Below are positions 1-5,487 of a stretch of DNA of 8,448 bases, one piece after another (position 1 is the stretch's first letter; every line of letters starts with the position of its first letter). A model generated the notes under the pieces. The model was not told the DNA's origin and searched no databases. It saw nothing but the letters and a program-made list of their open reading frames with translations. Made by a program: the position numbers and the translations under genes. Source of the stretch: Acidobacteriota bacterium (GTDB lineage: Bacteria > Acidobacteriota > Terriglobia > Terriglobales > Acidobacteriaceae); contig JAJZCX010000050.1 of NCBI GenBank assembly GCA_021851625.1, positions 1 to 8,448 on the forward strand. Direction: 5' to 3'.

Positions 1-255
1 CTCCTTCAACTCGGTATATTCGCCGAGCAGCACCGCGCCCACCTGATCCTCTTCGAGGTTCATAGCCAGGCCGGCCACGTTGTGCGGGAACTCGATGAGT
101 TCGCCCGCCATGACCTTTTCCAGTCCATGGATGCGGGCAATGCCGTCGCCGAGGGACGTGATGGTGCCGACTTCATCGACGCGCACGCGCGACTCGAAGT
201 TCTCAATCTGCTCGCGCAGAATCTGTGTGATTTCGTCTGCCTTAATCTGAGCCAT
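1..255 (-). CDS. atpA: F-type ATP synthase subunit alpha, N-terminal part (runs off the left edge)
   Basis: This is the 5' end (85 codons) of the alpha subunit of the F1 head of ATP synthase, the non-catalytic nucleotide-binding partner of beta. The protein begins MAQIKADEITQILREQIENF, the usual alpha N-terminal helix, which in known structures contacts the delta subunit at the top of F1. Around residues 28-60 it shows the conserved first beta-barrel with GTITSLGDGIARIHGL and then GELIEFP. The Walker A region lies outside the window, so function is judged from the N-terminus and from the upstream atp genes. The start is ATG at 255, preceded by only weak purine-rich tracts (AGAGAAG about 13 nt away, GAAAAG closer). 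It follows atpH on the same strand after a 71-bp gap that holds a hairpin, and is probably co-transcribed with it. Confidence 0.96.
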   Translation of the reverse strand, partial: MAQIKADEITQILREQIENFESRVRVDEVGTITSLGDGIARIHGLEKVMAGELIEFPHNVAGLAMNLEEDQVGAVLLGEYTELKE

Positions 256-295
256 GCTTTTCTATTCGCTTCTCTAGTTCAAAAGTAACTGCTCG

Positions 296-315
296 TGCGG
301 GCCGTTCTGCCCGCA
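296..315 (-). other. Intercistronic hairpin between atpH and atpA
   Basis: TGCGGGC and GCCCGCA form a perfect 7-bp GC-rich stem around a 6-nt loop, 11 nt after the atpH stop and 40 nt before the atpA start. In the transcript a run of U residues lies before the stem, not after it, so it does not look like an intrinsic terminator for the atp operon. An RNA-processing, stabilising or translation-tuning element is possible but is only inferred. Confidence 0.6.
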
Positions 316-326
316 AAAAAGAATCT

Positions 327-866
327 CTACTCGCCTGCCAATTGCTGCCGCAGACGCTCCAACTTCCCGCGCACGGAGCCGTCATACACCACGGTGCCGA
401 TGCGCAGAACCACGCCGCCCAACAAAGCCGGATCGCGCTTATAAACCGCGCGAATGCTGCGCCCGGTCAGCTTGGCTGCGCGCGCTTCGAGTGCTGTGCG
501 TTCGCTCGCGTCCAACTCCCGCACGCTAACAATTTCCGCCTCGCCAATGTTCTGGCGCGCGTTGATCTCTGTACGGTAGCTGGCAAGAATCTCTGGAAGC
601 GCCGCTACGCGACCATTCTGCAAAAGCACGGCCAAGAAGTTGCGCAACGCTGGCAGCCATTGCGTACGCGCGGCCAGCGCGTCGATCACCTTCAATTTTT
701 CTTCTAATGCAATCGATGGATCTTCCAGCGCCATGCGCAGCGATGCGTTGGCCGCAAAGGCCGCCAGCAAATCCTGCAACTGGGCATCCACCTGTGCTGT
801 ATCCAGCTTCTCTGCCAAAACCACATCGACAAGCGCGCGCGCGTAACGAGGAGCGTAGAGGCTCAT
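327..866 (-). CDS. atpH: F-type ATP synthase subunit delta
   Basis: Delta subunit (OSCP homologue), 179 aa, the usual length for the family. It sits on top of F1 and joins it to the b/b' peripheral stalk in the cytoplasm. The N-terminal helical domain starts with MSLYAPRYARALVDVVLAEK, where the YA.RYA.AL pattern is typical, and includes the FLAVLLQNGR segment near residues 77-86. The C-terminal signature DPALLGGVVLRIG followed by VYDGSVRGKLERL (about residues 145-172) is diagnostic. The reading frame stays open upstream to 929, but ATG at 866 is chosen because the family N-terminus begins here and AAGGAGGT lies 8 nt before it. The start lies one base beyond the atpF stop, giving TAGCATG, so translation is probably coupled. 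Confidence 0.97.
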   Translation of the reverse strand: MSLYAPRYARALVDVVLAEKLDTAQVDAQLQDLLAAFAANASLRMALEDPSIALEEKLKVIDALAARTQWLPALRNFLAVLLQNGRVAALPEILASYRTEINARQNIGEAEIVSVRELDASERTALEARAAKLTGRSIRAVYKRDPALLGGVVLRIGTVVYDGSVRGKLERLRQQLAGE

Positions 867-867
867 G

Positions 868-1623
868 CTAATTGACCTCCTTGCCGTCGAGTTCGGCCAC
901 GAAACTCTGCACCAGAGCGCGATCCGCATCCGCGTCCAGCGTCAAATGGCGCTTGGCGCTTTCACAGATCAATCCAGCGGCCAGGGCCTGAATCCTGCGC
1001 TGTTCGCTCACACTGGCCGATTGCACTTCCTGCTCAGCGGCACGGATCAAGCGCAGCTTCTCTTCTTCCATTGCGGCGTGGATGCGAGCTTCATCGGCAA
1101 GGGTTTGGCTTTCCGCCTGCGTGCGTATGGCCGCGATTTCACTATCCAAGCGGCTCAAACGCTGTTCCACGTCCTGCAAACGGCGGCTGGCGTCTTCTGT
1201 GGCGCGCCGCGCATCCTGCAAATTTTTCTGGATGCGCTCTGCGCGACCCCGCAAAGCCTTTGGCAGGGCGCGAGCCACAAACCAAAGCACGGCGACTGCA
1301 AGAATCAGAAAGTTGAGAAATTCAAAGATGCGCGCGGTTGTTTCAACCTTTTGCCCGAAGAGACGCGCCAAGGTTTGCACCATCGGCGAGTGACGATAGA
1401 CGTTCACCTCGTCCTCCGCAGCATCGGCTTCCGGCTTGTTCGCGGCTTGCTTCTCAGGTGCGGCAACGCTTTGCGTCGCAACTGCACCTTGCGCGGCAAC
1501 AGGAGTCTGCGCAGAATCCGCCGACTGTGCCAGCAGACGCGAGCCAGAGGCCAGCAGCATGAGTACGGCCAGACACAATCCGGCCAGAATACGGGAAGTG
1601 CACTTCCTATGCAGTTGCATCAT
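868..1623 (-). CDS. atpF: F-type ATP synthase subunit b with signal-peptide-like N-terminal extension
   Basis: Peripheral-stalk b subunit, 251 aa against the usual 155-175. The C-terminal part is canonical: a hydrophobic segment at about residues 99-118 (IFEFLNFLILAVAVLWFVAR), then about 120 residues of charged, alanine-rich coiled coil with RGRAERIQKNLQDA at its start, ending near delta's binding end. The extra N-terminus is unusual. Residues 5-33 look like a secretory signal (basic HRK, hydrophobic core, LLAQS as a possible cleavage site). A low-complexity Ala/Gln/Pro/Glu linker at about 34-72 follows. If cleaved, the linker would lie outside the inner membrane, consistent with the N-out topology of b. 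The start is ATG at 1623, or the adjacent ATG at 1620, behind AAAGG. The first ATG overlaps the preceding stop as ATGA. Assigning b versus b' between the two neighbouring genes rests on gene order and is not certain. Confidence 0.92.
   Translation of the reverse strand: MMQLHRKCTSRILAGLCLAVLMLLASGSRLLAQSADSAQTPVAAQGAVATQSVAAPEKQAANKPEADAAEDEVNVYRHSPMVQTLARLFGQKVETTARIFEFLNFLILAVAVLWFVARALPKALRGRAERIQKNLQDARRATEDASRRLQDVEQRLSRLDSEIAAIRTQAESQTLADEARIHAAMEEEKLRLIRAAEQEVQSASVSEQRRIQALAAGLICESAKRHLTLDADADRALVQSFVAELDGKEVN
875..882 (-). promoter_or_regulatory. Shine-Dalgarno of atpH
   Basis: AAGGAGGT, a full anti-16S match, lies 8 nt before the atpH ATG and inside the last codons of atpF. It fixes the atpH start at 866 rather than at the more distal in-frame position 929. 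Confidence 0.85.
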
Positions 1624-2084
1624 GCGCCTTTCACCGCCGCGGAGGCTGGAGAGAGGATGCGTGCAACCGCCAAAGCGCCCAACTGGTCAATGGAGGCCTG
1701 CATCTGTGTGCGGGCGCTGTTGGCGCTAGCTTCCACGGCGGTGCGAGCAATCTGCACCTGCTTGTGGGATTCCTGCCGCGCGTCTGCGATGGCTTTTTCC
1801 ATCTCCGCCTGCACCAAGCGCAAACGCTCCTCGCGCGCATGAAAAATGGCGGCGCGGGCGGCTTGCAGCTTTTGTTCGTACTCGCTCATACGCCCTTCCG
1901 CAGCAGCAATGGCGGCATGGGCGGCATCGATGGCGCCTTGCGTGCGCGCTCTGCGCTCTGCCAACACCTTGCCCAGCGGCGCGTGCACTAGCACCCGATA
2001 GGCCACAAGCGTTGCCAGAAAAAGCAGAACCGTTGGCGCGGAACTAAGCGCGAGGTCGCGGAGTTGCAGCAATAAGTCGTTCAT
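1620..2084 (-). CDS. F-type ATP synthase subunit b' (second peripheral-stalk subunit)
   Basis: A 154-aa b-type peripheral-stalk protein. A single hydrophobic segment near residues 14-34 (around APTVLLFLATLVAYRVLV) is followed by PLGKVLAERRART, the typical b/b' membrane-exit motif. A long, highly charged, alanine-rich coiled coil follows (EYEQKLQAARAAIFHAREER and beyond). Two different b-type genes in tandem imply a b/b' heterodimer as in cyanobacteria, chloroplasts and many alphaproteobacteria. The start is ATG at 2084. No good Shine-Dalgarno precedes it (AAATTAAGCAA). It is the first gene of the local atp cluster and has a promoter candidate about 70 nt upstream. Its stop overlaps the atpF start by ATGA. 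Symbols such as atpG or atpX are used variably for b', so none is given. Confidence 0.92.
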   Translation of the reverse strand: MNDLLLQLRDLALSSAPTVLLFLATLVAYRVLVHAPLGKVLAERRARTQGAIDAAHAAIAAAEGRMSEYEQKLQAARAAIFHAREERLRLVQAEMEKAIADARQESHKQVQIARTAVEASANSARTQMQASIDQLGALAVARILSPASAAVKGA

Positions 2085-2151
2085 TTGCTTAATTTCGGTG
2101 ATTGAGGCCCGTAGCTACAGGGCGATACTTTGGAACGGAATCCTATATCTA

Positions 2152-2180
2152 CTTGTAACAAAGCGATACCAGAGTGTCAA
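2152..2180 (-). promoter_or_regulatory. Candidate sigma-70-type promoter of the atp cluster
   Basis: On the minus strand a perfect TTGACA (-35, 2175-2180) is separated by exactly 17 bp from TACAAG (-10, 2152-2157, 4 of 6 consensus). It lies in the gap between the hflX stop and the b' start, so transcription would start about 60 nt before the b' ATG. It suggests the atp genes can be transcribed independently of hfq-hflX. The -35 is strong and the -10 is modest. Confidence 0.55.
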
Positions 2181-2189
2181 ACATTTGAC
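2176..2189. repeat. Perfect 14-bp inverted repeat overlapping the atp -35 box
   Basis: GTCAAACATTTGAC has two perfect 6-bp arms with a 2-bp centre and shares five of its bases with the -35 element. A 2-nt loop is too tight for a good RNA hairpin, so a protein-binding operator is the more natural reading. Which regulator would bind cannot be told from the sequence. Confidence 0.4.
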
Positions 2190-2190
2190 G

Positions 2191-2204
2191 GCGCATCTGT
2201 GCGC
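2191..2204 (-). other. Small hairpin just after the hflX stop
   Basis: GCGCA and TGCGC form a perfect 5-bp stem with a 4-nt loop, 4 nt after the hflX stop codon. No U-run follows, so it is at best a weak terminator or an mRNA 3'-end stabiliser. It may be incidental. Confidence 0.3.
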
Positions 2205-2208
2205 TGCA

Positions 2209-3648
2209 TCACGCCCAAAAATTGCGGTACCGATGCAGCAGGGAGGCTGGTCCGCGCACACGCAAATGCACGGCATTCTCTTTGTATTTTTTTCCAATGG
2301 AAATCGTATGTGCCTCCAACGCGGCCAGCACCGCACCTTCGGACTGTGGCACGATCAGCCGACGTTCCTCCAGCGGATCCGAAGCGTGCTCATCGCTCGA
2401 CAGCAGTGCGTCCATCCGCGCCAGCAGCGCCTGCAAGCCATCCCCAGTCCGCGCAGAAACGGAGACGGTTTGCTCCGAAGCGTTCAGAGACGCGCGCAAA
2501 TTTTCCAATTCCGCACTGGCGAGCAGATCGGTTTTATTCAGCACAGGAATGCAGGGCTTCTGCTCCACTTGCAACTCGCGCAGCACTTTGTCCACCTCTT
2601 CGCGGTGCATTCGCAGTGTAGGACTGGTTGCATCCATCACGTGCAGCAGCAGCTCGGCCTCTTGCACCTCTTCGAGCGTGGCGCGAAAGGCTTTCACCAG
2701 CGCAGGCGGCAGTGCGCGAATGAATCCCACCGTATCTGAGAGCAGCACGCTGCGGCGCGAAGGCAGTTTGAGCAGACGCAATGTTGGGTCCAGCGTGGCA
2801 AACATGCGCGAAGAGGAAAGCACTCCAGCCTGCGTGAGCGCATTGAACAGCGTGCTCTTGCCCGCGTTGGTATAGCCCACCAGCGCCACCGTAGGCAGCG
2901 GAACCGATGTGCGATGCTGTCGCTGTTGACGGCGCGTGCGGCGCACAGCTTCCAAACGTTTTTTGATCTGCACGATGCTGCGGTTGATCTTGCGTCGGTC
3001 TGTTTCCAATTGTGTCTCGCCCGGTCCGCGCGTGCCAATGCCACCGCCCAACTGCGACATAGCGCGTCCGCGTCCGGCCAGGCGCGGCAGCATGTACTCC
3101 AACTGCGCCAACTCCACCTGCAACTGGCCTTCACGCGTGCGGGCGTGACTGGCAAAAATGTCCAGGATCAACTGCGTGCGATCCAAGACGCGACACGGCA
3201 ACTCCCGCTCCAACTCGCGCAATTGTGAGGGGGAAAGATCGGGTTGCACCAACACCAGATCCGCCTGGCTGGATGCGGCCAACGCAGCCACCTCGGCCAG
3301 CTTGCCTTTGCCAATCATCGTGGCAGGATCGGGGCGCTCGCGACGCTGCACCAACACATCAATGATCTCCGCGCCCGCGCTGGTGGCCAATTCGCGGAAC
3401 TCGTCCACTTGGGCTTGAAAATCATCGCCAGCAATGGGATCACTTGCGCGGCTGGCTGAAGGGACCTGCTCTTGTGGAACCGTGGTGGAGACCTGCGCTG
3501 CGGCACGGGCCTGCCGTGCCGCTGATAATGCAGCTTTCGTGCGCTGCAACGGAGCCAGATCGCAGCAGACCAAGATGGCGCGCTCCGGCTGCACCGCTCC
3601 ATGCGCTGTGCGTTGCTCTTTGCGGCGGAATTCCGCCTGTCGCCTCAT
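2209..3648 (-). CDS. hflX: GTPase HflX (ribosome-associated GTPase)
   Basis: HflX of the TRAFAC/Obg-related GTPases, which binds the 50S subunit and splits or rescues stalled ribosomes under stress; this role is known from other bacteria. At 479 aa it is somewhat longer than E. coli HflX, largely from an Ala/Ser/Gln-rich N-terminal linker at about residues 40-75. The N-terminal domain shows IGKGK (112-116), LDRTQLILDIFASHARTREG and the Gly-rich GGGIGTRGPGETQLETDRR (201-219). The G domain has G1 GYTNAGKST (258-266), switch I FATLDPT, G3 DTVGF (305-309), G4 NKTD (371-374) and G5 SARTG (398-402), all intact. ATG at 3648 is preferred; an in-frame TTG lies two codons upstream at 3654 and neither has a strong Shine-Dalgarno. 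It begins 19 bp after the hfq stop, the conserved hfq-hflX order, and is probably co-transcribed with it. Confidence 0.96.
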   Translation of the reverse strand: MRRQAEFRRKEQRTAHGAVQPERAILVCCDLAPLQRTKAALSAARQARAAAQVSTTVPQEQVPSASRASDPIAGDDFQAQVDEFRELATSAGAEIIDVLVQRRERPDPATMIGKGKLAEVAALAASSQADLVLVQPDLSPSQLRELERELPCRVLDRTQLILDIFASHARTREGQLQVELAQLEYMLPRLAGRGRAMSQLGGGIGTRGPGETQLETDRRKINRSIVQIKKRLEAVRRTRRQQRQHRTSVPLPTVALVGYTNAGKSTLFNALTQAGVLSSSRMFATLDPTLRLLKLPSRRSVLLSDTVGFIRALPPALVKAFRATLEEVQEAELLLHVMDATSPTLRMHREEVDKVLRELQVEQKPCIPVLNKTDLLASAELENLRASLNASEQTVSVSARTGDGLQALLARMDALLSSDEHASDPLEERRLIVPQSEGAVLAALEAHTISIGKKYKENAVHLRVRGPASLLHRYRNFWA

Positions 3649-3667
3649 CGGCAAGATCGCCCGTCAC

Positions 3668-3994
3668 TTAGCTGTTCGAGGCCGGAGGCATTTCTTTCGG
3701 CGCAATGGCGGCCTGCCCCGGCGCAGCCACGGGCGCATGCATGGGCGTATGAACGCCGCCGTGGCGGAAGTCGCTCCCCATCACCGCACGACCACTGACA
3801 ACGGTGGAGATGGCGTGCTTAAAAATCAATTGCTCCTGGTTGTTGTTCTCCAGCAGCACCGAATACTTGTCAAAGGAGCGGATGCGTCCCGTTAGTTTGA
3901 CGCCGCTCACCAAATACACCGTAATTTGCGATTTGTCCTTGCGCACGGTGTTCAAAAAAGTGTCTTGAATATTTTGTGCAGTTTTCGATTCCAT
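3668..3994 (-). CDS. hfq: RNA chaperone Hfq
   Basis: Hexameric Sm-like RNA chaperone that pairs small RNAs with mRNAs, 108 aa. The start QNIQDTFLNTVRK matches the E. coli QSLQDPFLN proximal-face region. Sm1 runs through ITVYLVSGVKLTGRIRSFDKYSVLL (residues 24-48), and Sm2 ends FKHAISTVVSGR (58-69), so the canonical YKH RNA-binding triad reads FKH. The rim patch corresponding to E. coli RRER is RKDK (18-21), with one basic position replaced by Asp. A Pro/Ala/His-rich, probably disordered tail of about 40 residues follows. An ATG also exists at 4006, but ATG at 3994 is chosen because GGAGG sits 5 nt before it and homologues begin there. The gene is upstream of hflX. It is divergent from the aminotransferase gene, and no clear promoter was seen in the shared intergenic region. 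Confidence 0.97.
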   Translation of the reverse strand: MESKTAQNIQDTFLNTVRKDKSQITVYLVSGVKLTGRIRSFDKYSVLLENNNQEQLIFKHAISTVVSGRAVMGSDFRHGGVHTPMHAPVAAPGQAAIAPKEMPPASNS

Positions 3995-3999
3995 CTTCG

Positions 4000-4004
4000 C
4001 CTCC
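4000..4004 (-). promoter_or_regulatory. Shine-Dalgarno deciding the hfq start
   Basis: GGAGG lies 5 nt before ATG 3994. It overlaps the alternative ATG at 4006, whose own upstream sequence is A-rich with no Shine-Dalgarno. This favours the 108-aa over the 112-aa product. Confidence 0.75.
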
Positions 4005-4219
4005 ATATTTTTCTGTTTGTTCTTGAGCGAGTCTGTTGCACCGGGGAGCTAGCGGCACTTCCCGGCTGTGAGCCGTACCAACTACAAAAAACAAATTCCC
4101 ATCCGCCGCCGGATATGGATACCTTACGTCTGGATGCGAATCCTTGCAAACCAGGGTTGACGTTCGCAGCAAGCATTCCATCCAGATTGTGCTGCAACCC
4201 ACTGCCAACATGGACAGAA

Positions 4220-4231
4220 GATGCTAGCATC
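4220..4231. repeat. Perfect 12-bp palindrome upstream of the aminotransferase gene
   Basis: GATGCTAGCATC is its own reverse complement and ends 9 nt before the chosen ATG at 4241. It also contains TGCTAGCAT, which resembles an extended -10 element (TGn then TAGCAT, 4 of 6), without a recognisable -35. It could be an operator, part of a promoter, or chance. The rest of the 246-bp hfq-aminotransferase spacer shows only a short CGGCT/AGCCG hairpin at 4063-4075 in the hfq leader. Confidence 0.35.
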
Positions 4232-4240
4232 GTTGCTGAG

Positions 4241-5440
4241 ATGCCAGATATAGATGCACAGAGAACCCCGGCGGTTCCCCCCGCAAGCGGCAGTCGCAGC
4301 ACTGCACCTGTGCCCATGGCAGATTTTTCTCGTCAATACAATAAGATACGCGCGGAAATTCAAGTAGCACTGGAAGCAGTTTGCTCCCGCCAACACTTCA
4401 TTCTAGGGGAAGAAGTCGCGCGGTTGGAGGAGCAAATTGCGGCACATTGCCGAGCGGCATTTGCCGTAGGCTGCGCCTCTGGAACCGATGCGCTGTGGCT
4501 GGCCTTGCAAGCGGCTGGCATCGGCCCCGGCGATCGCGTGCTGACGACACCCTTCAGCTTTTTTGCCACGATCAGTTCCATCCTTCGCTGCGGAGCGCAG
4601 CCGGTTCTAGCCGACATTGATCCACGGACCTTCAACGTTTCTCCCTATGCCAGTCGCGCGGCACTATTGCGGGAACCTGTGCGCGCCATTCTCGCTGTGC
4701 ATCTCTATGGCCAGTGCGCGGACTGGGACGCGTTGCGCTCACTGCAACAACAACACGGCTGCATCTTGATTGAAGACGCGGCACAGGCCTTTGGCGCGGC
4801 GTGGCGTGGTGTGCCTGCAGGTAGCTTGGGAGATTCCGCCACATTCAGTTTTTATCCCACGAAAAACCTCAGTGCCTACGGCGATGCCGGCATGGTCACC
4901 ACGCTGCATCGGGACATGGCCGAGCGAATGCGCATGTTGCGCTCCCATGGAATGCGCCAGCGCTACGTGCATGAGGAATTGGGCTGGAACAGCCGTCTGG
5001 ACACGCTGCAAGCCGCCATTTTACTGGTGAAGCTGCGCTACATTGACGAGTGGAACCGTCAGCGCCAGCAGTGCGCCGCACGCTACGATGCGCTCTTTCG
5101 CAAATACATTCTGGCGGAAGCAGGCCCATATCCGCAGCATGGCGTGGTGACGCCCAGCGTAGACCCGCGCGGCACGCATGTCTTTCATCAGTACGTAATT
5201 CGCGTCAACCGGCGCGATGAGCTACGGAGTTTTCTCAACCAGTGCGGCATCGGCTCTGAGGTGTATTATCCCGCCCCGCTGCACATGCAGCCCGCGCTGC
5301 GCAGCTTGGGCTACGCCGCTGGTTCCCTGCCGGAGAGTGAACGCGCCGCGCGCGAAGTACTCGCACTGCCCATCTTCCCGGAGCTAACCGAGGAAGAGCA
5401 GATGCGCGTCGTCGAGGCTATCGCCAAATTTTTCAATTGA
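4241..5440 (+). CDS. DegT/DnrJ/EryC1/StrS family PLP-dependent sugar aminotransferase
   Basis: A 399-aa fold-type I PLP enzyme that transfers an amino group, usually from glutamate, to a keto-sugar nucleotide for surface polysaccharide or glycan synthesis. Seen motifs: PMADFSRQY near residue 25; SGTDALWLAL (80-89), which binds cofactor phosphate; PFSFFAT; HLYGQCADWDAL; IEDAAQAFGA with Asp179 facing the PLP ring; and SFYPTKNLSAYGDAGM, where Lys208 should form the Schiff base. The GWNSRLDTLQAAIL, YYPAPLHMQPA and LPIFPELTEEE segments complete the family pattern. The KNL..YGDAG form is like 3-keto-6-deoxyhexose aminotransferases (QdtB/FdtB type), but the substrate cannot be set from sequence. The frame is open back to 3926; ATG at 4241 is chosen as the nearest ATG giving a full N-terminus, and ATG 4316 would trim 25 residues. 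No Shine-Dalgarno is evident. No other sugar genes flank it, so its partners must be elsewhere. Confidence 0.92.
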   Translation: MPDIDAQRTPAVPPASGSRSTAPVPMADFSRQYNKIRAEIQVALEAVCSRQHFILGEEVARLEEQIAAHCRAAFAVGCASGTDALWLALQAAGIGPGDRVLTTPFSFFATISSILRCGAQPVLADIDPRTFNVSPYASRAALLREPVRAILAVHLYGQCADWDALRSLQQQHGCILIEDAAQAFGAAWRGVPAGSLGDSATFSFYPTKNLSAYGDAGMVTTLHRDMAERMRMLRSHGMRQRYVHEELGWNSRLDTLQAAILLVKLRYIDEWNRQRQQCAARYDALFRKYILAEAGPYPQHGVVTPSVDPRGTHVFHQYVIRVNRRDELRSFLNQCGIGSEVYYPAPLHMQPALRSLGYAAGSLPESERAAREVLALPIFPELTEEEQMRVVEAIAKFFN

Positions 5441-5487
5441 TCTGCGCAGAAGATTCGCGGGATTTCGGAGAGCCAGGCATCTGCGCC
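5441..5487. other. Short convergent intergenic region without a clear terminator
   Basis: The aminotransferase gene (plus) and the SH3 lipoprotein gene (minus) converge here with only 47 bp between stops. It holds the 10-bp palindrome TCTGCGCAGA at 5441-5450 and a second TCTGCGC at 5480-5486 that can pair with GCGCAGA at 5444-5450 across a 29-nt loop. Neither arrangement is followed by a U-run on either strand, so I do not call an intrinsic terminator. Confidence 0.4.

Noticed and set aside
296..322. Hairpin with adjacent A/T run read as an intrinsic terminator
   Set aside because: The run follows the stem as A on the plus strand and precedes it as U on the minus strand, so neither strand has a stem followed by a U-tract.
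867..929. N-terminal extension of atpH to an upstream start
   Set aside because: The extension lies inside atpF, does not resemble the delta family, and ATG 866 has a full Shine-Dalgarno.
865..1842. Long plus-strand open frame (325 codons) opposite the two b-type genes
   Set aside because: It lies entirely antisense to two well-supported ATP synthase genes, has no recognisable domain, and is rich in residues expected from the complement of Ala/Glu/Arg coding sequence.
2098..2875. Plus-strand open frames opposite the 3' half of hflX
   Set aside because: hflX is supported by all five G motifs on the other strand; these frames have no family-like features.
4157..4185. TTGACG at 4157 as a -35 box for the aminotransferase gene
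   Set aside because: No acceptable -10 box occurs at 16-18 bp downstream (ATCCAG at 17).
3926..4240. Upstream extension of the aminotransferase frame
   Set aside because: It would run antisense through the hfq start and about 105 residues with no family similarity; the conserved enzyme begins around residue 24 of the chosen product.
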